Of a DNA stretch of 64,000 nucleotides, positions 1 through 8,900 are shown piece after piece. The notes below the pieces were generated by a model that was given only the letters and a program-made list of their open reading frames with translations, had not been told where the DNA came from and did no database searches. The DNA is from JBCDGZ01 sp038750655 (lineage in GTDB: Bacteria > Bacteroidota > Bacteroidia > Chitinophagales > Saprospiraceae), in the NCBI GenBank assembly GCA_038750655.1, contig JBCDGZ010000001.1:88200-152199 (forward strand). The letters run 5' to 3'. Position 1 is the stretch's first letter. Each line of letters opens with the position of its first letter. Made by a program: the position numbers and the translations under genes.

Positions 1-2558
1 GCTGGTTCATTCAGTCAGTGAGCCGCTATGCGCAGGAGGCGGAATGGAGTGTGGGGTATGACTTCGGAACCTACACTGGGGTCAATATTACGAGCTACAG
101 TATTTTCCTCGAAGCCGACTTGCTGGACATTCTGCCCAAGGCTGGCGGTGTCGTACGCTTGGCCTTGTTTGATGGCAATTCACTAGTGAGTATTAACGGC
201 GGCCGCACTTACCTAGAACTCAATTCCCAGTCCAATAGCAATACTACCCAGACCTTTACGCTAACGCCAGATGTACTGCCAACTAGAGCACAGGCCGAGA
301 ATATGCGCCTGGCTATCATGCACGATTATTGGTTGGAGGAAATGCAGATTCAGCTGGTCGGTGGGCAGATTGCTTTTGGAACGCAGTGTCAGGACAACTG
401 CAGCAGCAGTTACCTCAGCTGTAGCCCGGCTGAGATTGATGCTCAGCGTCTATCGCTGGTTAACCTGCGTACCCAGATGGCCAATCTTGACATCAGTAAT
501 CTCCCCATTCCAAATCGCCTCTACCGCCTGCGCTTCTGTGACAATTCAGAACTGAACGTCTTTCAATCAGAACTGAGCATTATTACCGGAAACTATGTGG
601 TGCTGGATGAAATTGCCGTGGAAGATCTCAGCAAGACTTTCTTGGTTGGCGGCGATGTGGACCGCAGAGACCTTTTTGCACTGAGTATTAATTATTTCAG
701 CAATGATAGTGATGTTGATGCCGTAGGACAGCGCAACGGAAATATTGCTTCGATGAAATGGCAGGTCGCCAAGCAGTCCATTAAGAGCTATGGTTTTCAG
801 TACGATCGCATCAATCGGCTCAAAAAAGCCAAATATGCGGAATATTACTACGATTTGAAAAATGGAATCTGTGAAGTCTCCACAGATGGTCGCTATGATG
901 TATGGGGAAATGATAATGGACAGATTGGGTATGATGCTAGAGGAAATATCACTAGCCTCAAGCGCAACGGTGTGCTCGGTGGCTGTGGAAACGGGGCGTA
1001 CAACTATGGCTTAATTGATGATTTAGATTATAGCTATTACTCGCTGAGTAATCAACTCGAAAATGTGGCGGAGTCTGGGGATACGGACATCGGTTTTAGA
1101 AAAGGACTACCGACAGGTACGGGCTATCTCTATGATCGAAACGGAAATATGAAGCACGATCCCAACAAGAATATTTCTGTTTCTTATAACCATCTTAATC
1201 TTCCTTATCGCATTGCGTCTAATGGTGGTACCGTAGAGTTCTGGTATACTGCAACAGGATTGCGGATCAGTAAAAAAGTGGTCGATGCTCTTGGAAATAC
1301 TACGACTCGTGATTACACCACCATTGCCGAATACGTCAATGGCCAACAAGAGTCGATCCACCATAGCAATGGTCGAGCCATTGTCGACGCAGGCGGTCTG
1401 CTGTATCAGTACTTTATCAATGACCATCTCGGCAATACCCGGATTTCTTTCGCCGACTTAAATAATGATGGCATCATTGAAGTCGGTAATAATCCTGGCG
1501 ACTACACGGAGATCACGCAAGAGAATCACTACTATCCCTACGGTATGAAAATGGACGGCCCCTGGTCGCCTACCATCAACGTAGAACATCCTTATCAGTA
1601 CAACGGAATCGACTTTGAGAGCGCCCTAAGCTTGGATGTCAATATTGCTAAATACAGAACGCTTGATCCCAGCATAGGACGCTGGTGGAGTGTAGATCCT
1701 ATGGCGGAGTCTTTTGCTACAATGACGCCTTACAATAGCATGGGATGCAATCCGGTTTCCTTCAAAGATCCTGATGGAGATGCATTTGTTTCTATTCTTA
1801 CTACGATGGCCGTTCATGCTATATTTGCTGGGGCAACTAAATTGACACTTAATGCAATCAGTGGTGAAAAACTCTTTAAAGGAGTCGGTAGAGCGGCACT
1901 GGCAGGGGCTGCTGCTGGGGCGATTACTAAGCACATTGGTGCAGTTATACCACCGGAAAAGAAGCTTGTGGAAAAAATATTGGTTAGTATTTTCGACAAA
2001 GGAGTCTCTTCCTTAGTAGAAGGCAAGCCAGTTTATATTACTGATCTCATTGTTAGTATTCACGGTGGAATTATTTCAAAAGAAATAGAAGAATTTAGGG
2101 GAACACTTGGGGACAGTTTTAATAATGGCGTTGCAGAGTTCACCTACAAAACATTATTGGGAGGTACGAAAGGACTCAATAAAGGGGTCATTGGTGGATT
2201 TCTAGGTAATTGGAGTAACCTCGGAGTTAATACCTGGAAGAGCATTCGCGATGAAGCTATTGCTGGTGCTGTTGATGCTACGCTAAGTATGTTGGCATTA
2301 GGTACAACTGAGTACACCAGTGAAGACGCGAATGAAGATGTACCTGTTAATCGTCGAGGAACTATTCTCACTCGTGTCCTATTTGGTAATGAGATTCTAG
2401 GAAGAACTTTAGGATCTAATGATCTTTTGATACAAGATCAGTACAATCAATTTTTCAGACACCAGGAGCGGGGATCTTTTCATCTGAATCGGATGCTTAG
2501 ATTTGGTAATTTATACTCACCTCCAGAAGAGCAATACTCTGGTCCAGGAGGTAACTAA
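1..2558 (+). CDS. RHS repeat-associated core domain protein, 5' end cut by window
   Basis: The frame is open from the first bases of the window, with codons starting at base 3 and reading WFIQSVSRYAQEAEW, so the GTG at 18 is not the true start and the gene begins outside the window. The visible 850 residues match the C-terminal third of the next gene almost residue for residue. They carry the end of an inserted Cys-containing module, then DLFALSINY and RNGNIASMKW, YD repeats, the Bacteroidota RHS core (DHLGNTR, NHYYPYGM, YRTLDPSIGRWWSVDP, PYNSMGCNP, DPDGD) and a roughly 260-residue C-terminal domain rich in Gly/Ala. RHS proteins form a hollow shell and are usually secreted or surface-exposed; many carry a C-terminal toxin. 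The C-terminal domain here is not one I recognise, and no immunity gene follows. Confidence 0.88.
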   Translation, partial: WFIQSVSRYAQEAEWSVGYDFGTYTGVNITSYSIFLEADLLDILPKAGGVVRLALFDGNSLVSINGGRTYLELNSQSNSNTTQTFTLTPDVLPTRAQAENMRLAIMHDYWLEEMQIQLVGGQIAFGTQCQDNCSSSYLSCSPAEIDAQRLSLVNLRTQMANLDISNLPIPNRLYRLRFCDNSELNVFQSELSIITGNYVVLDEIAVEDLSKTFLVGGDVDRRDLFALSINYFSNDSDVDAVGQRNGNIASMKWQVAKQSIKSYGFQYDRINRLKKAKYAEYYYDLKNGICEVSTDGRYDVWGNDNGQIGYDARGNITSLKRNGVLGGCGNGAYNYGLIDDLDYSYYSLSNQLENVAESGDTDIGFRKGLPTGTGYLYDRNGNMKHDPNKNISVSYNHLNLPYRIASNGGTVEFWYTATGLRISKKVVDALGNTTTRDYTTIAEYVNGQQESIHHSNGRAIVDAGGLLYQYFINDHLGNTRISFADLNNDGIIEVGNNPGDYTEITQENHYYPYGMKMDGPWSPTINVEHPYQYNGIDFESALSLDVNIAKYRTLDPSIGRWWSVDPMAESFATMTPYNSMGCNPVSFKDPDGDAFVSILTTMAVHAIFAGATKLTLNAISGEKLFKGVGRAALAGAAAGAITKHIGAVIPPEKKLVEKILVSIFDKGVSSLVEGKPVYITDLIVSIHGGIISKEIEEFRGTLGDSFNNGVAEFTYKTLLGGTKGLNKGVIGGFLGNWSNLGVNTWKSIRDEAIAGAVDATLSMLALGTTEYTSEDANEDVPVNRRGTILTRVLFGNEILGRTLGSNDLLIQDQYNQFFRHQERGSFHLNRMLRFGNLYSPPEEQYSGPGGN

Positions 2559-2605
2559 ATAAAAACAACTCGGCTCATAGTCTAGATTAGCTCGTCTAGC
2601 GTACG

Positions 2606-2642
2606 GCTCTCAGGTGGTCTTTCCCGCCTGAGGGCTTTTTTT
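2606..2642 (+). terminator. Rho-independent terminator after first RHS gene
   Basis: Arms GCTCTCAGG (2606-2614) and CCTGAGGGC (2627-2635) form a nine-pair stem with one G-T wobble, followed by a run of T. It lies about 50 bases after the stop codon. The loop region TGGTCTTTCCCG also occurs in the terminator after the second RHS gene, so the terminator was duplicated with the gene. Confidence 0.85.
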
Positions 2643-2825
2643 ATCTATTTCCAAAAAAAAATGCTTTTTCTTGCTCACCTTTTTTAATCCTCCTGTATCA
2701 ACCCACAGATATAGCATTTCCAAACATCTTTAGTTTACACCACTGCCGCCTTGCTTTCCAGGCAGTTGAAGCACATTAGATTCAATCAAAAACACTAGTA
2801 ATTTAAATTCATAACATCAAATTTG

Positions 2826-2848
2826 GCTGTTGTTGCTGCAACAGCAGC
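2826..2848. repeat. Inverted repeat upstream of second RHS gene
   Basis: GCTGTTGTTGC (2826-2836) pairs with GCAACAGCAGC (2838-2848), all but one pair being Watson-Crick. Alternatively GCTGTTG (2826-2832) pairs with CAACAGC (2839-2845) around a six-base loop. It lies about 100 bases before the start codon. It could be a cruciform, a leader hairpin or an operator; nothing decides between these. Confidence 0.5.
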
Positions 2849-2949
2849 AGCCCTCTTTTGCTACGAGTGAAGCTCACGCGCACGGCGCCAATGAGCATGC
2901 TAGGTCTATGATTTTACAACATCATTTATAAATTAAAATCATTAAAACT

Positions 2950-5900
2950 ATGAAAGTAACCAATTTCCGATTGGGTATATCATTTTCTGTGGTATACCTG
3001 CTTTTTCTGTGCGCCCCGTCAGCACAGAATAACCCCTTTGTTTCTAGTCCCGCTGCACCCTCGCCAGGGGCCGCCTCTCTGGGCGAACAGAGCAATATTC
3101 CCGTGAATCTCTACAGTGGAAAGGCGCAGATCGGTGTGCCGCTTTTTCATCTAGAGAGTGATCATGCAGACCTGCCTGTAAGATTAGGATACAGTTCTGA
3201 CGGAATCAAAGTCACACAAATGGCCTCCGAGGTGGGCCTAGGCTGGGGCCTTGCTGCCGGAGGAACTATCGTACGTAGTATGAATGGAATACCTGATGAC
3301 TGCCACCGTGTAAGCTATGGCGCTAATACACCTTCTTATCCTAATGCCGGCTACCTACACGGTACAGGTGATTTGATTGAAGACTTGTATCAGGGGCATC
3401 CCAGTTTCTATTCTAATACTGACAAACAAACCCTTTGGAAAGGAAAGAAAGATACCGAACCCGATGTCTTCTTTTTCAACTTTGGGAACTACTCCGGGCA
3501 GTTTGTCTTTGACAAAAATGGGAAAGTCAAACTGCTGAAAGACGCTACTATGAAAATCCAGTACGAAATGGATGAAAATCTAAAGCCCGAGGATGATACG
3601 CCTGGATTAAATTTTAGCAGTCCTTTCACCGGAGGCATTACTCAGTTTACCATCACTACACCAGATGGGATGCAGTATGTTTTTGCCCATCGGGAGATTG
3701 CTTACTCCAAAACTACCGCATTCGGACAACGCGATATAACGCCCTGTGATCCAGGAATCCTCTCTCCTTATTCTTATGATTTTAACTACAGTGATCCTAA
3801 TAGCCCCGCTATGGGGTACATTAGTGCATGGCATTTGAGTAGGGTGATCAATCCTTTTGGCAACCAAGTATTTACACTACAGTATGATAAAAAGGAGCTG
3901 ATTTTGGATCATACTTCTGTATCCCAGGCTTCGGACCAGGTGACCCTCTTTCCGCAGATTAACGATTGTGAGGGAGATGGAGTCAACGGATTCTCTAATT
4001 TGACTGACCTTACCTATTTCACAGAAACGGCTACCATTAAGCCACGATTGTCGGCTATTAAATATGGTCAAAATACTTTTACTACCTACGGCCGCCTAAA
4101 GTTTGTGTACAATTCAGCCCCCCGATCAGATGTATATTATCCGCAGAATCCTCCATTCGGGTATAACTATGTCAAGTCGGCTTCCCTCAATAGAATTGAA
4201 TGGTTGGATAGCAATAATACGAAGTTAAAGGAGTATGGGTTTGAGTACAGTTATTTTCCTATCATGTCGCTCAGTAATTCAGAATGTGTGTTTTTGGGGA
4301 ATGATGAAAATGGCTTGCCAGTGTATGATGTTCCTAGCTGGTTATTTCCTTCCTTCCTCCGCTTGCGCCTAGACGGTATTGTGGAGCGGAGTACTCAATC
4401 TGACGGGACCGTTGTAGAGCTGCCTCCTTATACGTTTACTTATAATGCTGCGCCAATGCCTCCAAGGTTATTTCCGCACCAGGACTTCTGGGGATATTAC
4501 AATGGAGGAACAGGAACCCAAACGATGTTCCCTACACTTTATGCCTATCCCAATGATGCTGCCAACAACAGTAAGTACCAATCCATCTATTCCGTTTTTC
4601 CGCGCACAACGAATGTCGATCCGCCCGTAGTGATCGCAGGTGCGGACCGTTCGGCCAACGAAAATGCAATGAAGATAGGGATGCTAGAGAAGATCACCTA
4701 TCCCACCGGTGGCTATTCTTCTTTTTCTTACAGTGCTCATCAGTTCGTGTTAGATGGAGCCGTCACTACAGGGGGCGGTCTTCGCATTGACGAGATCATT
4801 CTGTCAGATGGTAACGGCAACGATCAGGTAAGAAGTTTTGAGTATTTCAACGGTGGAACAACCAGCGGTAAGTTGATCAACTATCCGCGATTTGGCCGTT
4901 ACAAAGGTTGCCTTTCGGCTTGTAATCCATCTAATATTGCAGATGATTTGAACGATCATACGGCGGTCTACTCTGAGGCCCGTACGGGGTTCGGTACGAC
5001 CTACGGAACGCCAGTAGGTTATACTAGGGTTGTAGAAAATCAAGGCAGCAACGGTAGAGTAGCTTACATGTTCAATCTAACGGCCTACGCTGGCGTGGAG
5101 TCCGCCGATAATGGGATTTACGAAAGGGCCTTTGCCGAAAATAACATAGGAGGCTTTTGCCAAGAAAGTAAATTTCCCTTCCCACAAAATCCAAATTACG
5201 ATTGGAGCAATGGACTCTTGATGAACATTAAGATGTATGCAACCGATAATACGCTGGTCAAGGAAGTGGAAAACATCTACGATTGGGTGGAGCACGAGCG
5301 CATTTATTCGGTTAATAGCTATGTCGTTATTTTGGAGGGGCCAGACCCAGATATTGAATATGTCGCAGTAGGAAAAACTTTTTTCTTATCCGGGGATAAA
5401 CGCTTGACCAAGACCATCTCTACCTTCTATGGAGATGATGGGAATACCCTTGTTACTACCCGGCATATAGATTATGATTCTAATTACGGAGCGGAGGACA
5501 AATACCATTTCCCAACGGCCTCTTGGGTCATCAATAGCGATGGGCGGGAGTATAGAACCGAGTATGTTTATACCTTTGATGCCCAAGGCGATGTGGGCTG
5601 GGAAACACAGGCGATTCAGGACCTGAGAGATGCCTATAGAGTAGCCATTCCAATGCGCGTCATTGAGAAAATAGACGGCGTGCAAGTTGGTGGAAAGAAA
5701 GTGAGGTTTAAAACAACGGAATCACAAGGAATCTCTGGTACGGTGTCTATCACGGCTCCGCACGAGCTGTACGAATGGGGTACCACCGACTGGATATTGC
5801 GTACTACCCTCGCACAAGATATATGGGGATTTACCCGACGTGTAGAGCGACCAGGTTTTAATCCGACCATTTACAACTGGATTAATGGGCGGCTAATGTT

Positions 5901-8900
5901 CAAAATTGAGAACTCTAATGGAGCAGATGGATTCTGGAGGACTGATTATGGGTATAACGATGCAAAACTGTTGACCTCAGTCACTGATCCTAATAGTCAA
6001 ACGATTAGCTACCAATACGATGAATTCCTGAGACTCCATAAAACGATTACTAAGAATGGTGCAGTAGAAAATACCACAACCTATAACATGGGAGGAACTT
6101 TGGGCAATACGGTTTCCACCTTCACTGAATTTGGAGATTCTTATGCCAATCAAACGGAAACTCAGACCATGCGGGAGACTTACGACGGGCTGGGAAGATT
6201 TTTGGGATTGACGGCTGTGAATCATGGGACCAACTATGCCAATGTTATTCTTGGCACTGCCGCCTACGACGACCAAGGACGTGAGTACCTGACTACGGAT
6301 TTGAAGACAGGCTCTAGGCTACTTACTTTTGATGGAAGCCCGCTGGGGCGAGTACGAAGTATTGGCTTCTCCTCTCCGGGAACAATAGATTATGAGTATA
6401 AGGTTAACGCCAGTGCGGTAGCGGGCTATGCGCCCGGAACATTATTCGAAGTCATCACCTACGATGAGAATGATCATCCTACGAAAATCTATAAAGATAA
6501 GGTAGGCCGCGATATTGCAAAGATCGATGCCGAAGGCGGCGTGACCAGCTATGTTTACGATGCCTATAATCGGGTAGATAAAATACTGCCGCCCGGAGCT
6601 CAGATCGTTACCCCCAAGCTGTTCTACGATTATGATTATGATGAACGCAACCGGATGATCAGAAGAGTTATCCCCGGCGCTGGTGCTACAGAATTTGTCT
6701 ACAATATTCGTGATGAGGTCGTGTTTTCCAGAGACGAAAAAATGCTGGCCCAAAATCGTTGGATGGCTTTTGAGTACGATGATTTTAGTCGTCAAATTCG
6801 GACAGGCTTCTACACGGGCAATGTCCCACCGACAAGCAATGACCCTGATCCAGAGTATCTTACACATAGTGCCTATGATCAGGGCGTCGGAGCAACGATT
6901 GGTAAACTGGTTTCCTTCCGTGAAGTAATCCTCAACCCTGATGGGACCTACGGTGATGAGCTGCATACGGAGTACCAATACGATGACTTTGGACGCCTCA
7001 TTAATACCATCGCAGATAACCATCTTGGGGGGGTAGAAATAACTGGGACGAGTTATGACAATGCGGATAAGGTACTCACTAAGACGATGAACCATAGTAC
7101 GTCATCAGAGACGGCCTCTCTGTTAGAATCCTATGGCTTTGATAATGGTGGTCGTCAGTCCAGTACAGTATACAGCATCAATAGCGAACCTAGTCAACTG
7201 ATAACTTATGGTTACACGGCCAAAGATCAATTGCGCGAAAAGAATATCCACGGGCGACTCTATGTCTCCGGCTGGCCGACCTTCCCCGTCCTGCAATCTA
7301 TCGACTACAGCTATAATCAACGAGGTTGGCTCACTGCGATCAACGGGCTAAATCTATACGCCAAACCCCAGAATCGCATTCCCACTTGCAATGGTCCCAA
7401 TGTGGTCAGCTGCTTGCCAGAAATTGACGTAGAAATCGATCCCTGCGACGAAAAATGCGGAACCGTGGAGATTGACATGAATCAGCTGCTCAAGCTACGG
7501 CTGATCGAAGAGGACATCCGGCTCAACTGCTACACCCCCTGCGAGTGCGACAATAAAACCAAGCTCCCGGCGAAGCCCGACTGCGATGCCGAAGGGGCCA
7601 ACCAGCAAGGCCTTGCCCTCAATACCCTCTACCAAAAAATGGCCGCCACTACCGTCGACAGCCTGAGCTTTCCCTCTAACCTCTACCGCGTGAAATTGTG
7701 CGGTGGAAAGGAAATGCACCTGACACAAGACGAACTGCCCATCCTGGATGGCGACTACCGTGGCCTACAAACGGTACCACTTGCCAATGCCGCTCAGAAC
7801 ATTCAAGTACGCAGAGAAAATGGAGCCGATGAAAGGCACAGCTTATCCAGCGTTTTGTCCCTGCGCCAAACCTCAGAGAATATCAAGCTGGAAGGCTACG
7901 ACCAAATCACCACGCCACCGCAAGAACAGTGCGATTTTGATGAACCCTTTACCGCCAGCGCTGTGAGCCAGAGTACCCTCTTCTCCAACTACTTCGGCGA
8001 CAGTCCCTACCTCGACCTAACCACTGCCTACGACAATGCCGATCAGTCGCTAGAAGACAATGGGGCCAGTTGGTTTATCCAATCCGTAAGCCGCTACGAG
8101 CAGGAGGCCGAATGGACAGTCGGATATGACTTTGGAACCTACACCGGGGTCAACATTACCAGCTATAGCATCTTCCTCGAAGCCGACTTTCTGGACATTC
8201 TGCCCAAGTCTGGTGGTGTTGTACGCTTGGCTCTGTTTGATGGCAACTCATTGGTTAACATCAACGGTGGCAGTCCCTACCTGGAAATCAATTCACAGTC
8301 TAATAGCACTTCTACCCAAACCTTTACCCTAACGCCAGATGTGCTGCCAACTAGGGCACAGGCTGAGAATATGCGCCTGGCCATTATGCATGATTATTGG
8401 TTGGAAGAAATGCAGATTCAATTGGTCGGGGGGCAGATTGCCTTTGGCACCCAGTGTCAGGACAATTGCAGCAGTAGCTACCTCAGCTGTAGCCAGGCCG
8501 AGATTGACGCCCAGCGCCTATCATTAGCCAACCTGCGCGTGCAGATGGCCAACCTTGACATCAGTAATCTCCCCATCCCTAACCGTCTTTACCGTCTGCG
8601 CTTCTGTGACAATTCAGAGCTGAATGTCTTCCAGTCAGAACTGAGTATTATCACCGGTAACTATGTGGTGTTGGATGAAATTGCCGTGGAAGATGTTAGC
8701 AAGACCTTCCTGGTCGGCGGCAATGTGGACCGAAGGGACCTCTTCGCATTGAGCATCAACTACTTCAGCAGCGATAGTGAGGTCGATGCCGTAGGGCAGC
8801 GCAATGGAAATATTGCTTCGATGAAATGGCAGGTCGCCAAGCAATCCATCAAGAGCTATGGTTTTCAGTACGACCGCATCAATCGGCTCAAGAAAGCCAA

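Larger units (their letters stand above)
2559..2949. other. 391-base gap between the two RHS genes, no gene seen
   Basis: Apart from the terminator at 2606-2642, I see no open frame that looks coding and no immunity-protein candidate. A near-perfect inverted repeat sits at 2826-2848: GCTGTTGTTGC and GCAACAGCAGC pair with one wobble and almost no loop. No convincing TAnnTTTG promoter was found before the ATG at 2950. Confidence 0.6.

Noticed and set aside
6442..7095. 217-codon minus-strand frame within the second RHS gene
   Set aside because: It is antisense to clear YD repeats and its translation shows no recognisable domain.
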